Below are positions 26,511 to 35,317 of a stretch of 64,000 nucleotides of DNA, one piece after another; the stretch's first letter is position 1, and each line of letters starts with the position of its first letter. The notes below the pieces were generated by a model. The model made no database searches and had not been told where the DNA came from. It saw only the letters and a list, made by a program, of their open reading frames with translations. A program made the translations under genes and the position numbers. The DNA comes from Bradyrhizobiaceae bacterium (GTDB lineage Bacteria; Bacteroidota; Ignavibacteria; Kapaibacteriales; Kapaibacteriaceae). The stretch is from the NCBI GenBank assembly GCA_024103135.1, contig JAGFIZ010000098.1, positions 1 to 64,000 of the forward strand, read 5' to 3'.

Positions 26511-27836
26511 TTACAAGCTAAGGACGGACTGCTTGTAAACCGTGCCGCGGTCTTCGAATGATCTGAACATGTCGAAGCTCTTGCATGCGGGTGACAGGAG
26601 GACGATGTCGGCAACGTCAGCCAACTCAGCTGCAGCATGCACGGCCTCGTCCATCGAATGTGCCTTGACGCAGCGATGCGTCGTGCACCAGCGATTGAAA
26701 ATAGCGTCGGCCTGTTCTCCAATACACACAATGGCCTTGACGTTGGTGCTTACCAACTCATCAAGCAGCGAGTAATCGTTGTCGTCGGCCCGTCCACCAG
26801 CAATCCATACAATCGGATGGTCGAAGCTGGCCAAGGCATACCATGCTGCGTTGATGTTCGTGGCCTTACTGTCGTTCACCCACCGTACACCAGCAAGGGT
26901 GCGTACGGTCTCCAAGCGGTGCTCAACACCGGAGAACGAGCTTAGGGAATCACGAATGTGTTCATTGCTTACCTCGAATGCTCGCGAGGCAAGGGCCGAG
27001 GCCATGGAGTTGTATGTGTTATGCAACCCCGGTAAACCCAAATGACGGGTGGGCATAAGTGGCTCCTCTTTGTTGCTGCTTCGGAACACCACTTCGCCCC
27101 CCCGGACGAATGCTCCGTCAACTTCCTCGCGGACGCTGAACAGTGCTGTGGTGCATCCTACCATTGTTGCCGCAGACCGTGTGAACTCGTCGTCGGCATT
27201 CAAAACTACGAGGTTCTTGTCCGTCTGTCGAGCAAAGATTTTCCACTTGGACTTACAGTACTCATCGAAACTGCCATGATAGTACAGGTGATCGGGTGTG
27301 ATGTTGAGAATTACACTAACATCGGGCTTGAACTGAACTGTGGTATCTAGTTGAAAAGAACTGGCTTCTACAACCACCACATCACTGGCCTCAAGGTTAT
27401 GCACAAGCGCGCTCAATGGAGTACCAATGTTTCCACAGGCATGGGCTTTGATGCCTGCATGGTTCAAAATGTGGGCAGTGAGTGCCGTTGTCGTCGTCTT
27501 CCCATTGGTCCCGGTGATGGCAATGATTCTGTTCTTCACATACCGTGATGCGTATTCGAGCTCACCGATGATGGGGATGTTGGCATCCTTGGCTGCTAGG
27601 CGAACGGGGTGAGAAGGAGGGATGCCAGGGCTTACGATCAGCAGATCGGTCTTCAATGCACGGTCGGTATGTCCGCCAAACTCTGCTTCGATATGATGCT
27701 CAGCGAGAGTGACTACTGCATCGGCACGTTGCTCTGCCGTGACGGATTCCGTAACGAATACCTGTTCGTTGTTCTGTGAGGCAAGAATAGCTGCGGCGAT
27801 ACCGCTACGACCTGCTCCGAGTACGGTTATGTGCAT
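26511..27836 (-). CDS. murD: UDP-N-acetylmuramoyl-L-alanine--D-glutamate ligase
   Basis: Adds D-glutamate to UDP-MurNAc-L-Ala in the cytoplasm. The 441-residue protein shows the three Mur-ligase domains: Rossmann-like N-terminus (VLGAGRSGIAAAILA), central ATPase with AITGTNGKTTTTALTAHIL and ILNITPDHLYYHGSF, and C-terminal GVEHRLETVRTLAGVRWVNDSKATN with VWIAGGRADDNDY. This marks MurD over MurC/E/F. It is outside a classical dcw cluster, standing between isoprenoid genes and an ABC transporter. A 78-base gap separates it from the prenyl synthase gene. Confidence 0.95.
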   Translation of the reverse strand: MHITVLGAGRSGIAAAILASQNNEQVFVTESVTAEQRADAVVTLAEHHIEAEFGGHTDRALKTDLLIVSPGIPPSHPVRLAAKDANIPIIGELEYASRYVKNRIIAITGTNGKTTTTALTAHILNHAGIKAHACGNIGTPLSALVHNLEASDVVVVEASSFQLDTTVQFKPDVSVILNITPDHLYYHGSFDEYCKSKWKIFARQTDKNLVVLNADDEFTRSAATMVGCTTALFSVREEVDGAFVRGGEVVFRSSNKEEPLMPTRHLGLPGLHNTYNSMASALASRAFEVSNEHIRDSLSSFSGVEHRLETVRTLAGVRWVNDSKATNINAAWYALASFDHPIVWIAGGRADDNDYSLLDELVSTNVKAIVCIGEQADAIFNRWCTTHRCVKAHSMDEAVHAAAELADVADIVLLSPACKSFDMFRSFEDRGTVYKQSVLSL

Positions 27837-27914
27837 GGTAGTGTGAGTTGAAGAAGATGCTCACTGATATCCATCCAGTGAGTCTGTGTGAGGATGTCGA
27901 AGGTAACGCTACGA

Positions 27915-28898
27915 TTATGCATTGCGGGTAATGAGACCGTTAGCCAAGTCTTCAAGGAGAGTGCGAGCTGCCGTGTCCGGTAGCGTGTGTAGGTGGGTGA
28001 AGGCCTCGTGGGTGAGTGTGCGGACAAGATCCTGTGCCTCCTTCACGATGCCAAGGCGAACCATACACTCACGCATTTCGGCTATACGACTGTGAGGTAT
28101 GCCGCGGTTGGCAAAGAAGTCGGTGACGATACCGCAACAGGGGTCACCCTGTTGGTGTGCGACCTCCTGCAGGCGTAGCACCAACCACGTGCGTTTGCCT
28201 TCCACGAGATCACCACCGGCGGCTTTGCCGAATTCTTCCGAGCCCATAAGGTCGAGCACATCGTCCTGCATCTGAAAGGCAATGCCGATGTTTCGTGCAA
28301 AGGTCTGCAGGTTCGTCAGTTGAACGTCGGTAGCACCACCGATCAGTGCACCTATGACAACGCTGGCTTCCAGGAGCCGAGCAGTCTTGCGTTCGATCAT
28401 GCCGAAGTACTCGTCGACGCTTACGTGCTGCCGATGCATCAAGGCCATGTCGAGTGCCTGGCCTTCGCAGACGTCGATAAATCCCTGCGCAAAGGCATTG
28501 AATACAGCGTCTTGCTGGTTGGCGTGGACGGCACTTCGGGCAAGGAGTTTCATGCCAATGCCGATCATCACGTCACCGCTGAGGATTGCTGCATTCTCGC
28601 CGTATTGGACGTGAATGGTAGGCCGACCTCGCCGCAAGGCAGAGCTGTCCATAATGTCGTCATGCACTAACGTGAAGTTGTGCAAGAGCTCTACGGCTAG
28701 TGCTGCACTAACGGCCTGTTGGATGTTGCCACCAACGGCTTCGGTGGCAAGGAGTACAAGGGTTGGACGTAGACGCTTGCCTCCTGCATCGAACAGGTAC
28801 TTGATCGGCGTATAGAGTTCACCAGGTTCGGCATAGCATGCAAGTTCTGCTTGCAACGCGTCTTCGATGGTTTGGTAATAGTCAGAAAGTTGCTTCAT
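27915..28898 (-). CDS. Polyprenyl synthetase (trans-isoprenyl diphosphate synthase)
   Basis: A 327-residue chain-elongating prenyltransferase. Both Asp-rich motifs are present: FTLVHDDIMDSS and FQMQDDVLDLMGS, with GGKRLRPTLVLLA near the start. It condenses IPP with allylic diphosphates, providing quinone side chains or other polyprenyls. Its ATG overlaps the stop of idi (ATGA), so precursor supply and use are coupled. The final chain length cannot be read reliably here. Quinone use fits with the menaquinone methyltransferase at 22127. Confidence 0.94.
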   Translation of the reverse strand: MKQLSDYYQTIEDALQAELACYAEPGELYTPIKYLFDAGGKRLRPTLVLLATEAVGGNIQQAVSAALAVELLHNFTLVHDDIMDSSALRRGRPTIHVQYGENAAILSGDVMIGIGMKLLARSAVHANQQDAVFNAFAQGFIDVCEGQALDMALMHRQHVSVDEYFGMIERKTARLLEASVVIGALIGGATDVQLTNLQTFARNIGIAFQMQDDVLDLMGSEEFGKAAGGDLVEGKRTWLVLRLQEVAHQQGDPCCGIVTDFFANRGIPHSRIAEMRECMVRLGIVKEAQDLVRTLTHEAFTHLHTLPDTAARTLLEDLANGLITRNA

Positions 28899-29965
28899 GG
28901 TTCACGAGTTAGACAGCGATGTAGGTCGGCAATGGTGCCTGACCCTGTCAAAAACATCCACCGCATGAGGTCGGCCCTCCACGTTTGAATGCAGGTGGTG
29001 ACTGCTGCGGTGCCACCACGTTCATGAGCCTGGAGAAGTGGTCTGGCACTCCCACAGAGGTCAGCACCGAGCGCAATGGCGCGTGCAAGATGTCCTCCAC
29101 CATCGATCCCACCACTGGCGATGATCGTGGGGAATGCGGAAGGGGGCTTGGTAGTCTGTGGTATCGTCGACTGATGTTCACGTCGCATTGACGCGAGTTC
29201 TCGAATGCATTGTGCCGTGGGTATGCCGACATCGCGATACTGCATGAGTGACGAGGCATCGGGCCGACGCATGAGCTCGACGGCTGCCCAACTGGTACCG
29301 CCGGCTCCGCCGACGTCAATGACCTGTACTCCTGCACGAATCAACGGGGCTCCAGCGCGTTGGCCTATGCCTGCGCCGACTTCCTTGACCAGGACGGGCA
29401 CTGGTGAGTATTCGACGGTTGCTGCAATGGCATCAAGAACACCACTGTAGTGTGGCTCGCCCTCAGGTTGCATGAGCTCCTGCAAGGGATTTAGGTGGAT
29501 GCCAAAGACGGACGCACCGACGAGGTCCACAAGCTCGTCAATCTTGTCGGTCAGTACGTCCGAACGGTGCCACTCCGCCAGCTGGACTGCACCGATGTTC
29601 GAGATGATGGGGATTTGCGCCGAGGCATGACGTACCACACTGAACGACGAACGGTGTTTGTGGTCTTCGACGGCAGCCCGCATCGAGCCAACGCCCAAGG
29701 CCACATTGACTTCGACGGCAGCGGCTGCAAGACCTTCGTTGATTCGCTCTGCATCGGGATAACCACCCGTCATCCCTGAAATCACTAGTGGCAACGAGAG
29801 CGTATGACCAACAAACTCCACCTGCGTCTGAATCGCATCAACGTCGATTTCGGGAAGTGCGGTGTAGGGAAGAACAACTTCGTCCAAACCATTGGTAAGC
29901 TCCGCAAAGCCCACCTGTTCGTTAACGACGAGTCTGACGTGATCTTCCTTCCTGTTCGAAATCAT
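28895..29965 (-). CDS. idi: Type 2 isopentenyl-diphosphate delta-isomerase (FMN)
   Basis: Interconverts IPP and DMAPP using reduced FMN and Mg2+. The 356 residues include the family start SNRKEDHVRLVV, the flavin segment PLVISGMTGGYPDAERINE, ALGVGSMRAAVED, the substrate part IHLNPLQELMQPEGE, and the phosphate-binding IIASGGIDGGGHLARAIALGAD. It is distinct from the type 1 Nudix enzyme. Carries AGGGGGCT at 29141 within a Lys-Pro-Pro codon run. Ahead of the start a TATTTTCG box with 3-base spacing is close to, but not quite, the local promoter consensus. Confidence 0.95.
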   Translation of the reverse strand: MISNRKEDHVRLVVNEQVGFAELTNGLDEVVLPYTALPEIDVDAIQTQVEFVGHTLSLPLVISGMTGGYPDAERINEGLAAAAVEVNVALGVGSMRAAVEDHKHRSSFSVVRHASAQIPIISNIGAVQLAEWHRSDVLTDKIDELVDLVGASVFGIHLNPLQELMQPEGEPHYSGVLDAIAATVEYSPVPVLVKEVGAGIGQRAGAPLIRAGVQVIDVGGAGGTSWAAVELMRRPDASSLMQYRDVGIPTAQCIRELASMRREHQSTIPQTTKPPSAFPTIIASGGIDGGGHLARAIALGADLCGSARPLLQAHERGGTAAVTTCIQTWRADLMRWMFLTGSGTIADLHRCLTREP

Positions 29966-29985
29966 GCACGAAAATATCCCTGTTC

Positions 29986-31020
29986 CTAGATCACCACATA
30001 CATGCCGCCAGGCAGGTGCTGAATTTTACCATCCAATTCGAGGTCGAACAATCGTACCATGGCTTGTGAGACCGCGCATTTCCAACATGCTGCTGCATGC
30101 TCGACGGTGAAGGGGTTTGCACCAAGAAGTTCGGTTGCCTGACAAGGTGATTTGGCCCTGGCCGACGTTGGTACAGGATCATGCATTCCAAAGGTGGCCG
30201 ACAACAACTCATCGGCCGAGGTAAGAATCCGTGCCTCTCCACGGGCGATGAGTTGGTTGGTGCCGACGCTACGACTGCTGGTAATCGGACCTGGCACGGC
30301 CCACACTGGCGTGAGTTGTTTTCGAGCGAACTCTGCCGTTATGAGTGATCCTCCAGTGGCCTTGCTTTCTACAACGACCACTGCATCGGACAGACCGGCA
30401 ATGATGCGATTCCGGGCGGGGAAGTACGGTGGGAGGGCGGCAACATGACAAGGATGTTCGCTAACGACGGCACCGCCCATCTGCACGATGCGCTGCACCA
30501 TGCGTTGTGCCGTGTTGGGCGAAATGCGATCGATGCCACTTGCTACGACAGCAATGGTCTGCCCACTAGCTTTGATGCATGCTTCGTGAGCCAACATGTC
30601 GATGCCACTGGCAAGTCCACTTACAATCACGCAGCCAGCATTCACCCACCGCTTAACGAGCTGCTCCGTTGCTGGCTTTCCATAGGCCACCGTACATGTG
30701 CGCGTCCCAACCACGGCGATCGTGGGATTGGTGATGTCCGGTAGCGTACCAAGAACATAGATTACCATCGGTGGCTGTTCTAGTCCGCGCAGCCTTGCTG
30801 GATATTCCTCGTCCCACACGGTCATCACCTGCACGCCGGCCTTACTTGCATCGGCCAGTATGGTGTCGGCCAACTCCTTTGCATCCATCTCCATGGCTCC
30901 CAGCGAGTGCAAAGCCCCCTTCCAATCATGGTGTGTTTCGACCAAGGCAATGCGTTCTGCATTGCTGAGTTTGCCTAGGCGCGAGAGGGCAACGATTTCC
31001 GTAGGTGTCCACGAGTGCAT
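29986..31020 (-). CDS. dprA: DNA-processing protein DprA
   Basis: Loads RecA on incoming single-stranded DNA during natural transformation. The 344-residue protein has the Rossmann-like core with VGTRTCTVAYGKPATEQLV, IVSGLASGIDMLAHEACI, FPARNRIIAGLSDAVVVVESK and GGSLITAEFARKQL, which are the family hallmarks. The C-terminal 60 residues form the expected winged helix-like DML1 domain; an N-terminal SAM-like part precedes. A gene like this also occurs in non-competent bacteria, but with comF in the same window transformation is plausible. Two AGGGGGCT copies lie at its 5' end (30913) and just upstream (31080). Confidence 0.95.
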   Translation of the reverse strand: MHSWTPTEIVALSRLGKLSNAERIALVETHHDWKGALHSLGAMEMDAKELADTILADASKAGVQVMTVWDEEYPARLRGLEQPPMVIYVLGTLPDITNPTIAVVGTRTCTVAYGKPATEQLVKRWVNAGCVIVSGLASGIDMLAHEACIKASGQTIAVVASGIDRISPNTAQRMVQRIVQMGGAVVSEHPCHVAALPPYFPARNRIIAGLSDAVVVVESKATGGSLITAEFARKQLTPVWAVPGPITSSRSVGTNQLIARGEARILTSADELLSATFGMHDPVPTSARAKSPCQATELLGANPFTVEHAAACWKCAVSQAMVRLFDLELDGKIQHLPGGMYVVI

Positions 31021-31102
31021 GCAGGTTGGTGCAGGCAGCGGGAAGAATGTGACGTGTAGCGTACGTGCCGACGGGAGGTAGGGGGCTGAGGTTAGGTTAA
31101 CG

Positions 31103-33853
31103 CTAGATTAGCGCCTGCTTGACGTGCATGATAACGTCCGCCTTGATGTCAGCCGGCAGAGTGCTGGTGATCTCATCCAAGGCCGTCGTAAGCCGATGTG
31201 AGAACTCTCTGGCCAGCGTGAGCATTTCTTCGATCAACGGTGCATCGGTGGGCACTTCAAGCGTGCGCTTGCCGAACGAAGCCAAGGTTGCAAGAAGTTC
31301 TGCTTCGGCTTCGGATGAGCAGTCGATGGCATTGACTACACGCTGACCGCTCCATAGGGAAATGTGCCAGGAGAACATGCCATGCTCAAAGCTTACGCTT
31401 GTGATCTCGGGTGGGAGAACGATGGTGCGACTAGTTCCGATGGGCAGTTGTGCAATGCGGACGTCGTACCAATCAATCAAGGGAACAACCCGATGGGTAG
31501 CGGTAAGCTGTGCTGCAAGTGCTGTACCCAGGTAACGAAGATTGGTCGTGGTAGACCGCCAGGTGAGTACAAGACGGTACACCCATCGTTGCTCTTCGGT
31601 CGTTAGTTGATAGATGTCGTGCATGATCACCGTATCAAGCCGACGTCGGTCGCGCTTGATCTTCTCGGCATGGATATCATCAGCATTGCTGGTTCCAAAT
31701 TCATCGGCGACGGATGTGATGGGTCGGTACAACATGTCGCGATGTTTCTTTCCCGACAGCCGAAGCAGTACATCATCGGTCGGCACCTGAAGCTCACACA
31801 TGTCGCGCACGGTCACGTCGGCCACATATTCATGCTGCCTGAGCAACAGATACCAGAACATACCCAGGCTGCTATTCAGCCAAAGGGCTACGGACTCTGC
31901 ATGCTCGGGGTTGTGGAGCACGGCACCAACGGCTGCATCGGTAATAATGGCTTGCGTCGAGTTAATGGCAATGAGCCAGCGATCACCTTGATTCTTGAAG
32001 AAGAGCAGGTCGGGAACGACAAACTCAGGAATACGCCACCAGGGGTCTCTGTTGCGGAGCGATGGACGATTGGACACGCCACCTTGCTCGGCTCGAGCAA
32101 GACGTGCTTGCACGTGTGTACCAATGACGGAGCGATCGTCAGGGAGCATCAGCAGACGTTTCTCCGTGGTAACGATTCCTGCGATGCTTTCGACCTCGTC
32201 TGCAGTGGTGATCAACACGTTGTCGGTAATCACGCCATCGGCGTCCTTACGCTGCCAGGACTCCGCCTCAAGCTGCTCCGCATCGATTTCGGCAATCGTT
32301 GGCGCTAACACATCGTTGGCACCCGTGCGAAGTCCATTCGTCACTTCAGCTATCGATCGTAATGATCGAAGCGTCGGAGCAACCTTGCTGACGATGCTGG
32401 CTATCACGTCGGGCGGGACGAGCAAGTAGTCCCACGACGATTCGGGATCTAACACCATGGAGAGCAGAACGCTCCGTTCGATGTGCCGGACGCTTACCTG
32501 TTGGTTTACTCTGCTTCGCTTGCCGATGGCAAGGTACTTCACATACGTTCGTAGGCTGTCGATGCGATCTTCGTCGAATACATCAGGATTGCCAAGTGAC
32601 GGGATGACTTCGCTCATCGGAAGTCTGATGTTCACAAACGACGTTGCCGAAGCGTGTGGAATGCCGTCAACAGACGTTGCCACCAGACAGCAGACTGACT
32701 TATCAGGCGTTGTGAGCGACTCGGCATCGTCCAGGATAACCCAGCGAAGGTGGAAACGCTCGATCAAGGTTCTGCGAACCTGACCATAACTCTTCTCGCG
32801 TAACACTGCCAATGGCGCAAACCACAGAAGCACACCAGTTGCGGGTATTGAAAGACGCTCGAGTGTTTGCAGACAGGTGTGTGGATCAGACTGTAGACCT
32901 GCCTGTATCTCGACTACGGCTCCAGGAACAAGGGCGGACAGGCGTTGTGCCAACCGACCCAACGAGCTTCCGGATTCCACAACCGTAATCGGTTGGTGTT
33001 GTCCCGCCATCCGTGGCGACAAATCCAATCCGCTCGAAATCAACGCTAGGTCGATGGCGTTGTAGGTGGGCACGGGCATGCCCGTTTCCAGAGCGAGCCA
33101 GAGCTGTAGGTATTCACGTCGTTCGTTTACATCGCCACCCAGACCATCGACGGTCGTGATTTCGTAGAGTAGGTTCGACGCTAGCTCAGTGAAAGCAACA
33201 TCGACGTGTAAGTCAGGTACAGCCGGCAGTCCACCGCCACCACGCCTCTGTTGCTCTGCTGCGTAGGCATTCAACAGATCAATGAGGAGTGGGTACGATA
33301 CAGGTATGGGTGGCAACACCACAGGTAGGTCTGCGAGCTGCAACACATCCGCAAGTTTGTGCGCCTCTGCAGTGGGGAATAACACACGCAGCTCGTTGAG
33401 CACACTCGTAAGCCAAGGGATGGCATTCTCTGTCGACTGTGTAAGAGCAAGGCGCAAGCATTCAGTGATCGAAACACGATGTGCAGCAGCTTCGAGCTGA
33501 TGTTCATCGCTCACCCTAGCCCCTTCCCAGATACCCACGACACAATCGCATAGCGGCTTGCGTTTTGTTAACGCATCGACGGAGAACGCAACAATGGTCC
33601 GCCAGGAACAGATGATGAGCAAGGGGGCTTGGGCACGTGCAGCAGCAGCTCTTGCACGGTCGCGAAGCGCTGTTTCGAATGGTCTGCGTTGTACGTCGGT
33701 TGACGTGGCAAGGGCAAGTGCTGCGCCGCTGCTGTCCTGAACCAGGACAAAATCACCTTCTAGTGTTGTGTGATGAAGGACCGTTGCCTCGAGCATTGCT
33801 CGGTCAGCCGCATCCTGCATACAGGCAGCCAGGAGGTGATTGAGCGTACTCAT
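31103..33853 (-). CDS. Degenerate N6-methyltransferase / type IIG-like protein
   Basis: A 916-residue protein I place by its C-terminal half. NGLRTGANDVLAP (about residue 508), RDPWWRIPEFVVPDLLFF (about 610) and INSTQAIITDAAVGAV with ALWLNSSLGMFWYLLLR are the target-recognition segments of Eco57I/BREX PglX-like N6-adenine methyltransferases. FAPLAVLREKSYGQVRRTLIE (about 345) matches the segment after the catalytic loop. The two key motifs are not there: the SAM-binding DPACGSG position reads VVESGSSLGRLAQRL and no NPPY/NPPF is found. The first 200 residues include APLLIICSWRTIVAFSV, as in the nuclease-like front of type IIG enzymes. It is thus probably a non-catalytic DNA-binding relative. 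Its ATG overlaps the phosphohexomutase stop. No companion restriction gene is nearby. Confidence 0.65.
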   Translation of the reverse strand: MSTLNHLLAACMQDAADRAMLEATVLHHTTLEGDFVLVQDSSGAALALATSTDVQRRPFETALRDRARAAAARAQAPLLIICSWRTIVAFSVDALTKRKPLCDCVVGIWEGARVSDEHQLEAAAHRVSITECLRLALTQSTENAIPWLTSVLNELRVLFPTAEAHKLADVLQLADLPVVLPPIPVSYPLLIDLLNAYAAEQQRRGGGGLPAVPDLHVDVAFTELASNLLYEITTVDGLGGDVNERREYLQLWLALETGMPVPTYNAIDLALISSGLDLSPRMAGQHQPITVVESGSSLGRLAQRLSALVPGAVVEIQAGLQSDPHTCLQTLERLSIPATGVLLWFAPLAVLREKSYGQVRRTLIERFHLRWVILDDAESLTTPDKSVCCLVATSVDGIPHASATSFVNIRLPMSEVIPSLGNPDVFDEDRIDSLRTYVKYLAIGKRSRVNQQVSVRHIERSVLLSMVLDPESSWDYLLVPPDVIASIVSKVAPTLRSLRSIAEVTNGLRTGANDVLAPTIAEIDAEQLEAESWQRKDADGVITDNVLITTADEVESIAGIVTTEKRLLMLPDDRSVIGTHVQARLARAEQGGVSNRPSLRNRDPWWRIPEFVVPDLLFFKNQGDRWLIAINSTQAIITDAAVGAVLHNPEHAESVALWLNSSLGMFWYLLLRQHEYVADVTVRDMCELQVPTDDVLLRLSGKKHRDMLYRPITSVADEFGTSNADDIHAEKIKRDRRRLDTVIMHDIYQLTTEEQRWVYRLVLTWRSTTTNLRYLGTALAAQLTATHRVVPLIDWYDVRIAQLPIGTSRTIVLPPEITSVSFEHGMFSWHISLWSGQRVVNAIDCSSEAEAELLATLASFGKRTLEVPTDAPLIEEMLTLAREFSHRLTTALDEITSTLPADIKADVIMHVKQALI

Positions 33854-35214
33854 GCATGCTCCAGACACTGCCGTACGGTACTGATGAGGTCTAGTGCGTC
33901 AGCTGACGTAGGCGCCTCGGCAATGATGCGGAGAATTGGTTCCGTGTTCGATGCGCGAACATGTACCCAACGGTCTGACCATGCAACGTGGACGCCATCT
34001 TCACGTGAAGGGTTCTCGTTGGCAAACACACTTGCACAATGATCAAGGATGCGCGAAACAGGCATCTCGGGATTTCGATCAATCTTGGTCTTGATCATCG
34101 TATAACTTGGCACTGCCGAACATGCTTCGCGCAACGTCCACCCGTGACGTTGAAGCAAGCTCACGATGAGTGCTAGAGCAACGATACTATCCCGTCCGCT
34201 GTGACAAGCAGGATAGATCACACCGCCGCTCCCTTCACCGCCAATGATGCTATGCTGTTCACGCATACACTGGACGACATTGATTTCGCCAACGGCCGAT
34301 CGATGGGTTGTGGCACCAAACATTGCCGCGACATCGTTCACCATGCGTGTTGTGCTGTAGTTCACGGTAACGGTAGGTTGAATGGCAGATGGTTGACCCT
34401 GTGCATGCTCAAGCACCTGGTAGGTAGCCAGTGTAACGGTGTACTCCTCACCGATGGGCGTCCCCGTATGGTCAACAAGTACCAGCCGGTCTGCATCAGG
34501 ATCGACGGCTACTCCAAACGCTGCTGCATGTTCACGAACGGCATCGCAGAGCTGACCAAGGTTCTCTGGTATTGGTTCGGGTGTATGAGGGAAGATGCCC
34601 GAGCTATTGCAGTGCAAACGAACAACATTGTAACCAAGGCGCTCAAGGAGCTGCGGTACACACACAGAACCGCTGGCGTTGACGGCGTCAACCACCACGG
34701 TCTGTCCAGACGTGATTCCTCTACTTACGGCCGGCAAAGACATTACGCGCTCGATGTGATTGTCGGTAGCTGCCGTTACGCGGACTACTGACCCGGCTTG
34801 CTGTGAATGTTGTAGCGATGTCGCTGCCTCGTCGGCTAGACACCACAGCATGGCACATTGTGCTGGACCAAGGAATACACCATCAGAGCCGAGAAACTTT
34901 AGTCCGTTCCATTGTTCGGGATTGTGCGATGCCGTGATCACGATGCCACCTGAAGCGTCGGAATGCTCAACTTCCAATTGAACAGTTGGCGTAGGAACCA
35001 TTTCGAGCAGTCGTACGGAACGTCCGCATGCCCTCAACGTGCCAACCAGGATGTCCTGTATCCATTCGCCGCTTGGACGTCCGTCACGACCGATGATCAA
35101 CGTGCCGGGCGGACAAAACGCTGCGAACGCTGCAGCATGACGAGTGACGCATTCGGGTGTTAGGTCGGTGCCCAGCGTGGCACGGAGTCCAGAGATTGAA
35201 CGGATCAGCGGCAT
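33850..35214 (-). CDS. Phosphomannomutase/phosphoglucosamine mutase family
   Basis: A 454-residue alpha-D-phosphohexomutase that moves phosphate between C1 and C6 of hexoses. The catalytic serine loop is ITASHNPEQWNGLKF (about residue 93), the metal loop DPDADRLVLVD, the sugar loop GEGSGGVIYP and the phosphate-binding end RASNTEPILRIIAE. It might act on GlcN (GlmM), mannose or glucose; the four families cannot be told apart with confidence here, although the archaeal-type GlmM/PMM layout fits. The start is set by the TAGATTTG box 5 bases upstream; an upstream Met at 35256 is less likely. First gene of the long minus-strand chain. Confidence 0.9.
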   Translation of the reverse strand: MPLIRSISGLRATLGTDLTPECVTRHAAAFAAFCPPGTLIIGRDGRPSGEWIQDILVGTLRACGRSVRLLEMVPTPTVQLEVEHSDASGGIVITASHNPEQWNGLKFLGSDGVFLGPAQCAMLWCLADEAATSLQHSQQAGSVVRVTAATDNHIERVMSLPAVSRGITSGQTVVVDAVNASGSVCVPQLLERLGYNVVRLHCNSSGIFPHTPEPIPENLGQLCDAVREHAAAFGVAVDPDADRLVLVDHTGTPIGEEYTVTLATYQVLEHAQGQPSAIQPTVTVNYSTTRMVNDVAAMFGATTHRSAVGEINVVQCMREQHSIIGGEGSGGVIYPACHSGRDSIVALALIVSLLQRHGWTLREACSAVPSYTMIKTKIDRNPEMPVSRILDHCASVFANENPSREDGVHVAWSDRWVHVRASNTEPILRIIAEAPTSADALDLISTVRQCLEHA

Positions 35215-35219
35215 ATCTA

Positions 35220-35227
35220 CAAATCTA
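35220..35227 (-). promoter_or_regulatory. -7 box TAGATTTG five bases before the phosphohexomutase gene
   Basis: TAGATTTG-TAGAT-ATG on the minus strand. Exact TAnnTTTG match, consistent with a leaderless mRNA and with the start at 35214. Confidence 0.5.
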
Positions 35228-35317
35228 CTCGACCACGCTGATGTACTCTTGAGCAAAAAGTGCAGCCGGTTTGCACCTTGCCGTACGATAACCTAACACA
35301 GGTGAAAAAGCCCCCTG

